Source: an uncultured Collinsella sp.
GTDB lineage: Bacteria > Actinomycetota > Coriobacteriia > Coriobacteriales > Coriobacteriaceae
Reading direction: 5' to 3'
Assembly (NCBI GenBank): GCA_900762325.1
Contig: CAAFGG010000052.1
Span: 248,001-312,000, forward strand
Length of the DNA: 64,000 nucleotides
Both the position numbers and the translations under genes were made by a program. The notes under the pieces were generated by a model that did no database searches, was not told the DNA's origin, and saw only the letters and a list, made by a program, of their open reading frames with translations. Shown here piece after piece: positions 19,547-28,647 of the stretch. Each line of letters starts with the position of its first letter. The first letter of the stretch is position 1.

Positions 19547-19565
19547 ACAAGAAAGCGGGGATGAG

Positions 19566-20171
19566 ATGGCGACGGTGTACGGTTATGCGCGGGTGAGTTC
19601 GCGCGATCAGAACCTTAATCGGCAGCTGGATGCGCTGGGCGCCTATGGCGTGGGCTCGGCGAATATTTATGCCGACCATGCGAGCGGCAAGGACTTCGAT
19701 CGACCACGTTACCGCGAGCTGCAGCACGTCCTGGGAGACGGGGACGTGCTGGTGGTGCTTTCTATCGACCGACTTGGTCGTAATTACTCCGAGATTCTTG
19801 AGGAATGGCGACGCATTACCAAGGAGCTCGGGGTTGCCATTGTGGTGTTGGACATGCCATTGCTTGACACGCGCGCCAGTGCCAGCGGCGCGCCGGATGT
19901 GACTAACACTCTGATTGCCGATATTGTGCTGCAACTGCTGAGCTACGTGGCGCAGGTGGAGCGCGAGAATATCCATCGGCGCCAGGCGGAGGGAATTGCA
20001 GCGGCGCGGGCGCGAGGGGTCCGTTTCGGTCGACCTCGCAAGCCGTGCCCTCCTCAGTTTGAGCTGGTGCGCGATAGCTATGAGGCGGGCGATATTACCC
20101 GCAGCCAGGCAGCAAAGTGCCTGGGCGTGTGCGTGGGGACGTTCGATCGCTGGATGCGCGAGGCGGGGTAG
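19566..20171 (+). CDS. Serine recombinase (resolvase/invertase family)
   Basis: Cuts and rejoins DNA at specific sites through a serine-DNA intermediate. The product is 201 aa, the normal size for small resolvases and invertases. Residues 1-135 are the catalytic domain, with nucleophile Ser11 in GYARVSSRDQN and conserved Arg in SIDRLGRNY. A long helix follows (LSYVAQVERENIHRRQAEGI). The C-terminal helix-turn-helix covers about residues 155-201 (DITRSQAAKCLGVCVGTFDR). I chose the ATG at 19566. There is no transposase or phage gene next to it. The family C palindrome directly upstream is a candidate target or operator. Confidence 0.9.
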   Translation: MATVYGYARVSSRDQNLNRQLDALGAYGVGSANIYADHASGKDFDRPRYRELQHVLGDGDVLVVLSIDRLGRNYSEILEEWRRITKELGVAIVVLDMPLLDTRASASGAPDVTNTLIADIVLQLLSYVAQVERENIHRRQAEGIAAARARGVRFGRPRKPCPPQFELVRDSYEAGDITRSQAAKCLGVCVGTFDRWMREAG

Positions 20172-20276
20172 GGGTTTGCGTCGCTTTGTCGCTTCCTGTT
20201 GCGATTCAAATTTTGATACGTTGACGATGTCATTTGGGGCTACACTCGCTGATATTCAAAAAAAGGAGGTTGGCCC

Positions 20277-20858
20277 TTGGCACGCGTAAAACAAATAATC
20301 GGATGGACCGCGATCGTTCTGTTCGCTGTAACGCTGACGGGCATCTGGGTGCTGACGGAGCAAAATGCGGCGGAGACGTCGTTGCTGAGCGAGTCCACCG
20401 CGCGTGTGGTGGAGGGTCAGGCTACGGGCGTTCAGGCTGCCGATGCCACGGGTGAAGCCCAGACGGAGAACGGAATGACCGGGGGCACCGATTCGGCTGC
20501 CTCGAATGTCCGGTCTGGCCGACTTGCTTCCATTCGCATGTGGGTGGGCACAAACGTCCGTCGCGTTGCCCATACCGTAGAGTTTTTCTTCGTCGGATTG
20601 TTCGCCTCGGTGGTCGTGGTTTGCTTTTCCAGGCGTCCGTGGAGCGTATGCTCCCGTTGCGTGCCCGTATTGCTCTTTTGCGCCGCCTGCTCCGTTGGCG
20701 ATCAGGTACATAAGATTTTTGTTCCCGGCAGGCATTTCGACGTTATCGATTTAGGATTCGATGCCGCGGGCTATGTCACCGCCATGCTGTTGGTATTGCT
20801 GGCAGCGGCGTTGATGCGCCATGCGACTCGGCCGATCGGCGCCCATGCGAGGCGCTAG
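20277..20858 (+). CDS. VanZ-like membrane protein
   Basis: A 193-aa membrane protein. Hydrophobic segments lie at about residues 7-27, 103-120, 128-145 and 165-180. The conserved VanZ pattern is visible: RRVAHTVEFFFVGLF, then GDQVHKIFVPGRHFDVIDL, then an AGY segment. VanZ family members are linked to teicoplanin resistance in one case, but most have unknown roles. A TTG start at 20277 is supported by AAGGAGGT 7 bases upstream. A Ser/Thr/Gly-rich region (residues 35-80) separates the first helix from the rest and is probably extracytoplasmic. Confidence 0.75.
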   Translation: MARVKQIIGWTAIVLFAVTLTGIWVLTEQNAAETSLLSESTARVVEGQATGVQAADATGEAQTENGMTGGTDSAASNVRSGRLASIRMWVGTNVRRVAHTVEFFFVGLFASVVVVCFSRRPWSVCSRCVPVLLFCAACSVGDQVHKIFVPGRHFDVIDLGFDAAGYVTAMLLVLLAAALMRHATRPIGAHARR

Positions 20859-20988
20859 CCGGTAACAAGCCCGTTTTTGATAATGCGATCTTGTTGAATT
20901 ATTTTGTGTCGCGCGTATTTCCGAGCGGTCGGATTTGAGGGGCGAGCGGTAGAACGCTCGTCCTTTGTGCGCCACGATGCGGCACAAT

Positions 20989-21017
20989 GTACCGTAAAAG
21001 CTGTTTATATCCGGTAC
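20989..21017. promoter_or_regulatory. Candidate operator upstream of the MurNAc cluster
   Basis: GTACCG (20989-20994) and CGGTAC (21012-21017) are inverted repeats separated by 17 bases in an AT-rich stretch upstream of the RpiR-family regulator. This would suit autoregulation; it is an inference from position only. Confidence 0.3.
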
Positions 21018-21062
21018 GAATCGTTCGTTGGTCTTTAATTCTTCTCAACGGAGGTGTTTGAG

Positions 21063-21914
21063 ATGGCAAACGGATTGCTTTTGCGGCTTCGCGAGCGTGA
21101 GCTCAGCGCGAGCCCGGCGGAACGCAATGTCATCGCATATGTAAGCGCTCATCCGCACGAGGTGGTCGGGCTGTCCGTCCGCGGTCTTGCCGATGCCACG
21201 TTCTCCTCGCCCTCGAGCATTTTGCGCTTTTGCAAGCGCTTGGGTTTTGCGGGCTACAAGGAGTTCCAGCGCGAACTGATTGCCGAGCTGGCGCTCTTGG
21301 GTGACAAGAAAGACGTTGCCCTCGAGGACATCTCCATGGATGACAGCGTCGAACGTATCGTGGGGAAGGTGATGAAAAGCAACGTGCGCACGATCGAAGC
21401 GACGGCGCGAACGCTCGATTACACCGTCTTGGAGCGATGTGCGGCCTATCTTAAGCGGGCACGCGCGGTCAATCTGTTCGGTATCGGTGCCTCTCGTTTG
21501 GTCGCGCACGATCTGGCGCAAAAGCTCATGCGTGTCGACAAAGAGTGCCATCTGTACGACGACTGGCATGATCAGCTCTTGTGTGCCAAGAACATGCATG
21601 AGGGCGATATGGCAATCGCCTTTAGCTACTCGGGCTTGACGCAAGAGGTGCTGGACTGCGCCGCCGAGGCCCAACGTCACAACTGTCCCGTTGTGGCCGT
21701 GACCAAAGTAGATGGATCATCCAAGCTTGCCACCATGGCCGATGCCGTGCTCGGCGTCGCTGCGAGTGAGCCCTTGGTCCGCAGCGGTGCCATGGCTTCG
21801 CGTATGGCCCAGCTTATGGTTGTCGATGCCCTGTACGCTGCTTACGTTGCCAGCGACTACGAACGGGCGACGCATGTCATTAAGCAAAACTACATCGAGA
21901 AACAGGAAAGATGA
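21063..21914 (+). CDS. RpiR/MurR family transcriptional regulator
   Basis: A 283-aa regulator with an N-terminal helix-turn-helix (residues 1-75, SVRGLADATFSSPSSILRFCKRLGF) and a C-terminal SIS sugar-phosphate-binding domain (residues 120-260, NLFGIGASRLVAHDLAQKL). It directly precedes murQ, the EIIBC gene and mupG, so MurNAc-6-phosphate is the likely effector, as for MurR. The ATG at 21063 is chosen; GGAGG lies 9 bases upstream. The stop is 10 bases before murQ, pointing to one operon. Confidence 0.88.
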   Translation: MANGLLLRLRERELSASPAERNVIAYVSAHPHEVVGLSVRGLADATFSSPSSILRFCKRLGFAGYKEFQRELIAELALLGDKKDVALEDISMDDSVERIVGKVMKSNVRTIEATARTLDYTVLERCAAYLKRARAVNLFGIGASRLVAHDLAQKLMRVDKECHLYDDWHDQLLCAKNMHEGDMAIAFSYSGLTQEVLDCAAEAQRHNCPVVAVTKVDGSSKLATMADAVLGVAASEPLVRSGAMASRMAQLMVVDALYAAYVASDYERATHVIKQNYIEKQER

Positions 21915-21924
21915 GGTGAATGAA

Positions 21925-22848
<924 letters not shown>

Positions 22849-22905
22849 GTGCGCGGCGTGAGCTGATATGACATCCAGACGAGATACCCAATACAAGGAG
22901 GAGTT

Positions 22906-24336
22906 ATGACGAACAAAGAGCTGGCTCAAAAGCTGCTGGACCTTTTGGGCGGTAAAGACAACGTGTTGGCAAACGCGGCGTGCATGACGCGCCTGCGCGT
23001 GACCGTCAAAGACACGGGCAACGTCGACACGGAGGGTATTAAGGCACTCGACGGCGTGATGGGCTTGGTCGAGGACGACACGATGCAGATCGTGCTGGGT
23101 CCGGGCAAGGTGAATAAGGTGCTCGAGGAGTTCTCCAAGCTCACCGGCCTTGCGAAAGGCGTTGCTGACGAGAGCGTGGTTGACGCTGCGGCCACAAACA
23201 AGGCCGCGCAGAAGGCAAAGTACGAGTCCAAGCCGGTTCAGGCCTTCCTCAAGAAGATTTCCAATGTCTTCGTCGCCCTGCTTCCCGGCATCATTGCGGC
23301 TGGCCTCATCAACGGTATCTGCAACGTCATTAACGTCTCGACGGCAGGCGCGCTTGCGGGCGAGTGGTGGTACCAGGGCATTCGTTCCATGGGCTGGGCC
23401 CTGTTTGCCTATCTGCCCATCTTGGTGGGCTATAACGCGGCACGTGAGTTTGGTGGCTCCGCTGCGCTGGGCGGCATCGCCGGCATGATGTGTATCGCCA
23501 ACAGTGCCATGCCCCTGCTTGCGCCTGGCGCGGCCGATCCTGCCACTGCCATTCTGCTGCCGCTTACCAATGCGCAGTACAACCCCGCAGCGGGCGGCAT
23601 GATCGCGGCTCTTATCGCTGGCGCATTTTTTGCCTGGATGGAGCGTCAGATTCGCAAGGTTATGCCCAACGCACTCGACACGTTTTTGTCCCCGCTGCTG
23701 GTGCTCATCATCGGCGCCTTTGCTCTGATGCTCGTCATCCAGCCGGTTGGCGCATGGCTGACGACTGCCATCTTTAGCGTTTTGACCTTTATCTTCGAGA
23801 AGCTGGGCGTCCTGGGTGGCTATATCCTGTCGGCAGGCTTCTTGCCGCTGGTTTCCGTCGGCCTGCATCAGGCGCTCACGCCGATCCACGCTATGCTCAA
23901 CGATCCCGACGGCGCTACCAAGGGCATCAATTACCTGCTCCCCATCCTTATGATGGCTGGCGGCGGCCAGGTCGGTGCCGGTCTGGCGCTGTACTTTAAG
24001 ACCAAGAACGCCAAGCTCAAGAAGTACGTCGCAGAGTCCATTCCCGTTGGCATTCTGGGTGTGGGCGAGCCTCTGATGTATGCCGTTACGCTGCCGCTCG
24101 TTCGTCCGTTTGTAACGGCCTGCCTGGGTGCCGGATTTGGCGGCGCACTCGCGGCGCTGCTTCACATCGGCACGGTTTCTCAGGGCGTTTCCGGTCTGTT
24201 TGGCCTGCTGATCGTCGTTCCTGGTCAGCAGCTCGGCTACGTTGCCGCTATGCTGCTTGCCTATGCCGCTGGCTTTGTCCTGACGTGGTTCTTTGGCGTC
24301 GACGAGCAGAAGATCAACGAGTTCTTTGGCGAGTAG
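22906..24336 (+). CDS. murP: PTS transporter EIIBC, probably MurNAc-specific
   Basis: Imports and phosphorylates a sugar. The EIIB domain covers residues 1-90, with the phosphorylated Cys in NAACMTRLRVTV; the EIIC domain, about 100-476, has around ten hydrophobic segments and the motif GVGEPLMYAV. No EIIA domain is fused, so a separate EIIA is needed. Position between murQ and mupG makes MurNAc, or the disaccharide MurNAc-GlcNAc used by MupG systems, the likely substrate. The glucose/sucrose superfamily assignment is firm; the exact sugar is inferred. Confidence 0.87.
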   Translation: MTNKELAQKLLDLLGGKDNVLANAACMTRLRVTVKDTGNVDTEGIKALDGVMGLVEDDTMQIVLGPGKVNKVLEEFSKLTGLAKGVADESVVDAAATNKAAQKAKYESKPVQAFLKKISNVFVALLPGIIAAGLINGICNVINVSTAGALAGEWWYQGIRSMGWALFAYLPILVGYNAAREFGGSAALGGIAGMMCIANSAMPLLAPGAADPATAILLPLTNAQYNPAAGGMIAALIAGAFFAWMERQIRKVMPNALDTFLSPLLVLIIGAFALMLVIQPVGAWLTTAIFSVLTFIFEKLGVLGGYILSAGFLPLVSVGLHQALTPIHAMLNDPDGATKGINYLLPILMMAGGGQVGAGLALYFKTKNAKLKKYVAESIPVGILGVGEPLMYAVTLPLVRPFVTACLGAGFGGALAALLHIGTVSQGVSGLFGLLIVVPGQQLGYVAAMLLAYAAGFVLTWFFGVDEQKINEFFGE

Positions 24337-24403
24337 TTTGATATCGCGAGCCGTGTTGCTCAGGGCTCGCGGCGCGCGGCAGATTTCTTGATGCTATGGT
24401 TGT

Positions 24404-24437
24404 GCCGGCGGGGCTAACTGCTCCGCCGGCCTTTTTT
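24404..24437 (+). terminator. Terminator between the EIIBC gene and mupG
   Basis: GCCGGCGG (24404-24411) pairs with CCGCCGGC (24423-24430), followed by CTTTTTT. The ribosome binding site AAAGGAG of mupG begins immediately after it, so read-through would determine mupG level unless a promoter lies inside. Confidence 0.88.
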
Positions 24438-24453
24438 AAAGGAGCGTTGAAAC

Positions 24454-25506
24454 GTGAAAACGGGTATTTCGATTTATCTTTCCAGCCCTCTGCAGGATAT
24501 TGAGCGGACGATTGAGCATGGTGCCGCGGCGGGTGCGCGCTACGCGTTCACCTCACTGCATATTCCCGAGGATGGGGGAGCGGCGTATGCCGATAAGGTC
24601 CGTCATGTGATGTCGCTGCTTTCCGCGCGCGGTATTGCGCTCATTGCCGATGTGGGGCCGCGCACGTGCGATTTGCTCGGGCTTGAGCGCATCGAGGACC
24701 TGCGCGATCTGGGGTTGGAATACCTTCGTTTGGACTATGGCTTTAGCGCCCAGCGGGTCGCGGAGCTGTCCGGTGTATTTCGCATTGTGGTCAATGCATC
24801 GACGGTGAGTTCTGATGAAATCGCATCGTGGCGTGAGGCCGGTGCCGATGTGACTCGTTTTGCCGCCTGTCACAATTTTTACCCCAAGCCTTATACCGGT
24901 TTAGCTCTGGAGGACATTGCTCGGGTGAATCTTCGTCTTGCGGCGCTTGGATTCGAAATCATGGCTTTTGTGCCGGGTGATGCCAACGTTCGCGGGCCGG
25001 TATTCGAGGGACTGCCGACGGTCGAGGCACAGCGCGGTCGCGCGTCAAAGGTTGCTCTCAATATGCTTGAGCTTGCACATGGCGCCGATTGCGACATTGT
25101 GTTGGCCGGCGACCCCGATCTTTCCGATGCGGGCTGGACGCAGTTTGCTCATGTTTCCGCCGGATACGTGGACCTGCAATGCGAGCTTGAGCCCGGTTAT
25201 GCCTATGTACGTGGGCAGATTCATCACGACCGACCCGATTCGAGCACCCTCATCTTTAGGTCTCAGGAGTCGCGTACGACGCTTAAGCCGGATTCCGTGC
25301 CGATGGATGCCGGTGCCGGCCTGTCACGAAAGACGGGGTCGATCGCTGTGAGCAATAGCGGCTATGGGCGCTACGAAGGCGAGCTTGAGATTGCGCGGGT
25401 CGATCTTCCCGGTGACGAGCGCATGAACGTTGCGGGCCATATCACGCCCGAGGCAATGGAGCTGCTGCCGTTCATCAAACGCGGATTCGGAGTACGGTTC
25501 GTTTAG
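24454..25506 (+). CDS. mupG: MupG-type 6-phospho-N-acetylmuramidase (DUF871 family)
   Basis: Predicted to split MurNAc-6-phosphate-GlcNAc inside the cell, releasing MurNAc-6-phosphate for MurQ. The product is 350 aa, with an N-terminal TIM-barrel (SIYLSSPLQD, LIADVGPRT, NASTVSSDEI, CHNFYPKPYTGL) and a C-terminal cyclophilin-like domain (about residue 240 on). These blocks match the DUF871 family founded by Staphylococcus aureus MupG. A GTG start at 24454 has AAAGGAG 9 bases upstream. It completes a regulator-etherase-transporter-glycosidase set for cell-wall sugar salvage. Confidence 0.88.
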   Translation: MKTGISIYLSSPLQDIERTIEHGAAAGARYAFTSLHIPEDGGAAYADKVRHVMSLLSARGIALIADVGPRTCDLLGLERIEDLRDLGLEYLRLDYGFSAQRVAELSGVFRIVVNASTVSSDEIASWREAGADVTRFAACHNFYPKPYTGLALEDIARVNLRLAALGFEIMAFVPGDANVRGPVFEGLPTVEAQRGRASKVALNMLELAHGADCDIVLAGDPDLSDAGWTQFAHVSAGYVDLQCELEPGYAYVRGQIHHDRPDSSTLIFRSQESRTTLKPDSVPMDAGAGLSRKTGSIAVSNSGYGRYEGELEIARVDLPGDERMNVAGHITPEAMELLPFIKRGFGVRFV

Positions 25507-25598
25507 CGTGTGACCCGTGGGCTACAATTGGCCCATCATGCGAAGGCGCCTCGTGTGGCGTGTGCCTGCGTTGGCCGATCTATATTCGGAGGATTTCC

Positions 25599-25958
25599 AT
25601 GACCGTACTGTTTGTTGAATATCCCAAGTGCTCGACCTGTAAGAAGGCCAAGGCATGGCTGGACGAACACGGGGTAGAGTATATCGACCGCGATATCGTT
25701 TTGGACAATCCCACGGCTGATGAGCTTGCGACCTGGATTGCTCGTTCGGGACTGCCGGTGCGGCGCTTCTTTAATTCGTCGGGCATGAAATATCGAGAGC
25801 TGGGCCTGAAGGCGCGTCTAGATGCGGGCATGACGGATCGGGAGTGCTACGAGCTGCTGGCGACCGACGGCATGCTGGTTAAGCGTCCGCTGTTGGTGGG
25901 CGACGACTTTGCGATTCCCGGCTTTAGGGAATCGGCTTGGGTCGAGGCGTTGCTGTAG
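25599..25958 (+). CDS. ArsC/Spx family protein (arsenate reductase-like)
   Basis: A 119-aa thioredoxin-fold protein. The redox motif CSTC lies at about residues 11-14 in YPKCSTCKKAKAWL, and LVKRPLLV is the conserved ArsC/Spx block. The family includes arsenate reductases, the Spx regulator and the YffB/YfgD group of unknown role. The lack of arsenic genes nearby argues against a dedicated arsenate reductase. I chose the ATG at 25599, with GGAGG upstream. Confidence 0.85.
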   Translation: MTVLFVEYPKCSTCKKAKAWLDEHGVEYIDRDIVLDNPTADELATWIARSGLPVRRFFNSSGMKYRELGLKARLDAGMTDRECYELLATDGMLVKRPLLVGDDFAIPGFRESAWVEALL

Positions 25959-25963
25959 CGGCT

Positions 25964-26075
25964 GCGGAAAGTGCGACCCGTTTTGAGCTTCGATTACGGG
26001 ATACGGTTTCCGGTTGAGGGCTCGATGGGAAAGTGGGGACCAGTTTGAGCTTGAAATCTGGGACGCACTTTCCGC
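25964..26075. repeat. Family F long inverted repeat between convergent genes
   Basis: GCGGAAAGTGCGACCC (25964-25979) and GGGACGCACTTTCCGC (26060-26075) match as inverted repeats at 15 of 16 positions. The centre repeats AGTTTGAGCTT-like and GGAAAGTGGGGACC motifs. It may serve as a bidirectional terminator, although no T run is present. Confidence 0.6.
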
Positions 26076-26092
26076 CGGCAGGCTTGCCCCAG

Positions 26093-26503
26093 TCAGTCCT
26101 CCAACTGCGCCCATTCGTGCGGATCGTAGACCTTTACGTGCTTGTTGGGCTTGCCGCTCCAGTACTCCTCGTCCATAAAGGGCAGATATGCCTGAACGCC
26201 GGGGCAGATAAAGGGGATCCGCTGCTGTTGCAGTCGCTCGCGCTGTCGCTGCTCCAGGTGCGCCTCGGATATGACAGTCGGCATACCGGACAGCTCGACG
26301 AGGCTTGCCTGGATTCGCTTAAGGTCGGGGAGTCCCGCGTGCCATGACATCCGCATGATCAAAAAGGATGCACGGCGGTATTTTGCCTGCATCACCGTGA
26401 TGGCGGGGCGCAGAGTGGGATGGATTTTGTCCCGTTCGGGCCAAAGGTCAGCAGTGATCTCGAGGCCCAGGGTCTCCCATAGGTAATCAAGCTCTTCGTC
26501 CAT
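26093..26503 (-). CDS. Hypothetical protein, 136 aa
   Basis: I do not assign a function. The segment SEAHLEQRQRERLQQQRI followed by PFICPGVQAYLPF resembles a region found in some MarR-like DNA-binding proteins of Firmicutes, but the winged-helix domain expected after it is absent and the protein ends 20 residues later. It could be a short relative or a truncated form. The ATG at 26503 was chosen over a TTG at 26524 because GAGGCG lies just upstream. Codon use is like the neighbours. Confidence 0.6.
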   Translation of the reverse strand: MDEELDYLWETLGLEITADLWPERDKIHPTLRPAITVMQAKYRRASFLIMRMSWHAGLPDLKRIQASLVELSGMPTVISEAHLEQRQRERLQQQRIPFICPGVQAYLPFMDEEYWSGKPNKHVKVYDPHEWAQLED

Positions 26504-26572
26504 GGCGCCTCGATATCCGTGCAATGATGACGGTTCGATTGTGCCATCAGCCGTGAGTGCTGCATTGTTGTA

Positions 26573-26589
26573 ATCTACCAGCGGTAGAT
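26573..26589. promoter_or_regulatory. 17-bp palindrome ATCTACC-AGC-GGTAGAT
   Basis: Seven-bp perfect arms in AT-rich DNA about 70 bp upstream of the minus-strand hypothetical gene. It has the size and symmetry of an operator; the binding protein is unknown. Confidence 0.35.
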
Positions 26590-26620
26590 GCGGGATGTTT
26601 TACGGGCTTTGGCGCCGTAC

Positions 26621-26678
26621 GTGTCGCTGGCGCTTCACAGGTCCTTCACGTGTCGCTGGCGCTTCACAGGTCCTTCAC
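26621..26678 (+). repeat. Tandem duplication of a 29-bp unit
   Basis: The unit at 26621-26649 (starting GTGTCGCTGGCGCTTCAC) is repeated exactly at 26650-26678, and a third partial copy begins with GTGTCG at 26679. It lies just upstream of the tRNA promoter. There are no spacers, so it is not a CRISPR. Confidence 0.85.
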
Positions 26679-26724
26679 GTGTCGGCCGTATTTGACTGAA
26701 TTTCAAAAAAGTCAAAATTGGGGC

Positions 26725-26753
26725 TTGCGTCACGGCCGGACTTCCCGTATATT
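26725..26753 (+). promoter_or_regulatory. Promoter of the tRNA-Gln/tRNA-Glu unit
   Basis: TTGCGT (26725-26730) and TATATT (26748-26753) with a 17-bp spacer, 45 bases before tRNA-Gln. Confidence 0.7.
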
Positions 26754-26797
26754 TCTTTCTTGCGCAAAGGCACAGCCGAGCGCAGCGATGCAGTCAT

Positions 26798-26871
26798 TGG
26801 GATGTCGTCTAATGGCAGGACAGCGGATTCTGGTTCCGTCAATGGGGGTTCGACTCCCTCCATCCCAGCCA
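26798..26871 (+). tRNA. tRNA-Gln (anticodon CTG)
   Basis: The acceptor stem TGGGATG (26798-26804) pairs with CATCCCA (26861-26867); discriminator G and encoded CCA follow. The anticodon stem CGGA / TCCG encloses TTCTGGT, giving anticodon CTG. The T arm GGGGGTTCGACTCCCTC is intact. It is read as one transcript with tRNA-Glu 17 bases downstream. Confidence 0.95.
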
Positions 26872-26888
26872 TTGCATTTGCTACATAT

Positions 26889-26965
26889 GGCCCGTTCGTC
26901 TAGCGGTTTAGGACGCCGCCCTCTCAAGGCGGAGATCACCAGTTCGAATCTGGTACGGGCTACCA
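26889..26965 (+). tRNA. tRNA-Glu (anticodon CTC)
   Basis: The acceptor stem GGCCCGT (26889-26895) pairs with ACGGGCT (26955-26961); discriminator A and encoded CCA follow. The anticodon stem CCGCC / GGCGG encloses CTCTCAA, giving anticodon CTC. The T arm is CCAGTTCGAATCTGG. Confidence 0.95.
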
Positions 26966-26975
26966 AAATTGAACG

Positions 26976-27004
26976 CCCGGGCCTCGTAAGAGACCCGGGT
27001 TTTG
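26976..27004 (+). terminator. Terminator after the tRNA genes
   Basis: CCCGGGCCTC pairs with GAGACCCGGG around GTAA, followed by TTTTG. Confidence 0.85.
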
Positions 27005-27062
27005 TGTATTGACCGATATTTAAGGCGCGCGTTGAGTCTGCCGCCCGGACCGAGGAGTTGTC

Positions 27063-27980
27063 ATGGACCTGCCTATCAGCTTGGAAGACATCACGTATGC
27101 CGAGAACTATCTGGCGCAGGGCGACCTGGCTACGGCGACGCCGCTGCTTGAGCGTCTGGTGGAGCTCGCCGAGGAGTATATCGACGCTGAGTGCAAGACG
27201 GAGGAGAAGCGCCAGTACTTTAGCTTCGACAGCAAGTTTGAGCGCCTGGCCTATCGCCGCGTGGAGAAGGATCCGCGCGAGCTGGTGCAGGTCGAGGTGC
27301 CCTTTGACCGCCTGTACTCCGACATGGCATTTGCCTACATCCGCCAGCAGGATTATGTGAGTGCTCGGAATGCCCTGATGCAGGCCGTACGTTGGGACCC
27401 CATGAACTGCAACTATCGCTTGGACTTGGCCGAGCTGTTCCGCGCGCTCGACGACAAGCAGGAGTGGGCATCGCTCTCGTTCTCGGTGCTGGAGCGCGCG
27501 AGCGACGGTAAGTGCGCCGCACGCGCCTACAGCAACTTGGGTCAGTACTTCTTGGAGCCCGAGACCGAGAACATTTCGGCTGCCGTGGGCTGCGCGCGTC
27601 TGGCGCTGCGCCTGGCGCCCAATGATGCGCATACGACGCGCCTGCTCAACAAGATCCATACCACCTATCCGGATGTCGCGGACGAGAGTGACGACCATGT
27701 GATGGGTGAGCTCGCCCTGCAGGGCGTGCCGACCTCGCCTTCGGCCGAGATCGCCATCTGCCTGATCATGTGCGCGACCGATGCTGCAAGCGACGGCGAC
27801 AAGCAGGAGGCTACGCGTCTGACGGTCCGTGCCCGCGACCTGGTGGGCGAGGAGGCATGCGCGGCGATTATCAAGCTGGTGCGCGAGAGCGATGCCGAGC
27901 TCAATGCCGAGCGCAAGGCAAAGCGCGAGGCTGCGGGCTCAAACGCCGATGGCGCCAAGGAGGTCGGCGATGCCCAGTAA
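27063..27980 (+). CDS. TPR-like protein of unknown function
   Basis: A 305-aa predicted cytoplasmic, mostly helical protein. The segment from about residue 75 to 200 has tetratricopeptide-like spacing (AFAYIRQQDYVSARNALMQA, then RLDLAELFRAL, then RAYSNLGQYFLEP, then CARLALRLAP). The C-terminal 40 residues are charged and low in complexity. Its 3' end overlaps smpB by 11 bases, so the two are probably translationally coupled; any role in ribosome rescue is only suggested by this. Confidence 0.8.
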   Translation: MDLPISLEDITYAENYLAQGDLATATPLLERLVELAEEYIDAECKTEEKRQYFSFDSKFERLAYRRVEKDPRELVQVEVPFDRLYSDMAFAYIRQQDYVSARNALMQAVRWDPMNCNYRLDLAELFRALDDKQEWASLSFSVLERASDGKCAARAYSNLGQYFLEPETENISAAVGCARLALRLAPNDAHTTRLLNKIHTTYPDVADESDDHVMGELALQGVPTSPSAEIAICLIMCATDAASDGDKQEATRLTVRARDLVGEEACAAIIKLVRESDAELNAERKAKREAAGSNADGAKEVGDAQ

Positions 27981-28440
27981 GCGCGAGCGCAAGCTCATTT
28001 CCAAGAATCGCTCGGCACATCACGAGTACTTTATCGATGAGACGTTTGAGTGCGGTATTGAGCTGAGCGGCACCGAGGTCAAGTCGATTCGCGAGCGCGC
28101 CTGCCAGATCACCGATACCTTTGCATTGATTCGTGGCGGTGAGTGCTGGCTCGTCGGCCTGCATATTCACCCTTATAGCCATGGTGGCGTGTGGAATCGC
28201 GATCCCGACCGTCGGCGCCGTCTGCTGCTGCACCGCAAGGAGATCGACTTTCTTGACGGCAAACTTCGCAACCGTGGTTATGCGCTGGTTCCGTTGGAGC
28301 TCTACTTTAATACCGACGGTCGCGTAAAACTGCTGCTGGGCCTGGGTCGCGGCAAGAAGCTCTACGACAAGCGCGAGGACATGGCCAAGCGTGATGTCCA
28401 ACGCGAGATCGACCGCGCCCTCAAGGAACGCAACTGCTGA
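27970..28440 (+). CDS. smpB: SsrA-binding protein SmpB
   Basis: Binds tmRNA and brings it to stalled ribosomes. The product is 156 aa. Family motifs are ISKNRSAHHEYFI, GIELSGTEVKSIR, LVPLELYFN and the basic tail GRGKKLYDKREDMAKRD. The ATG at 27970 lies inside the end of the TPR gene. I did not find tmRNA in this window. RNase R, a functional partner in other bacteria, is encoded at 17253. Confidence 0.96.
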   Translation: MPSKRERKLISKNRSAHHEYFIDETFECGIELSGTEVKSIRERACQITDTFALIRGGECWLVGLHIHPYSHGGVWNRDPDRRRRLLLHRKEIDFLDGKLRNRGYALVPLELYFNTDGRVKLLLGLGRGKKLYDKREDMAKRDVQREIDRALKERNC

Positions 28441-28452
28441 CCGTCCTTCATA

Positions 28453-28520
28453 AGTTGCGGTGGAATACGGACTGGTTTGCCTGTTTGAGGGGGCTATTCA
28501 GTCCCTATTTCACCGCAACT
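28453..28520. repeat. Family D palindromic element (copy 1) after smpB
   Basis: A 68-bp element with 22-bp inverted ends (28453-28474 and 28499-28520; two mismatches) beginning AGTTGCGGTGGAATACGG. The other copies are 42448-42514 and 51682-51748. Confidence 0.8.
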
Positions 28521-28564
28521 GCGGGCGTCTCATCTTTCTTACTGTTCTGACACATATGTTTCAA

Positions 28565-28598
28565 AGGCGGCGTCCGTTATGGGCGCTGCCTTTTTTGT
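28565..28598 (+). terminator. Terminator between smpB and flavin reductase gene
   Basis: AAGGCGGCGTCC pairs with GGGCGCTGCCTT around GTTAT, followed by T6. Confidence 0.8.
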
Positions 28599-28647
28599 GG
28601 GTACATACATCCATGAGGTTCCAACCCGAGCTAGGGGAGTGATCGTT

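Noticed and set aside
25599..25958. ArsC-like protein as a dedicated arsenate reductase
   Set aside because: No ars regulator or efflux gene is nearby, and the CxxC motif is shared by Spx and YffB-type proteins, so the broader family name is safer.
26621..26678. 29-bp tandem repeat as a CRISPR array
   Set aside because: The units are directly adjacent, with no spacers, and no cas genes are near.
26557..27012. A 151-codon plus-strand frame
   Set aside because: It runs through the tandem repeat, the tRNA promoter and both tRNA genes, so it is not coding.
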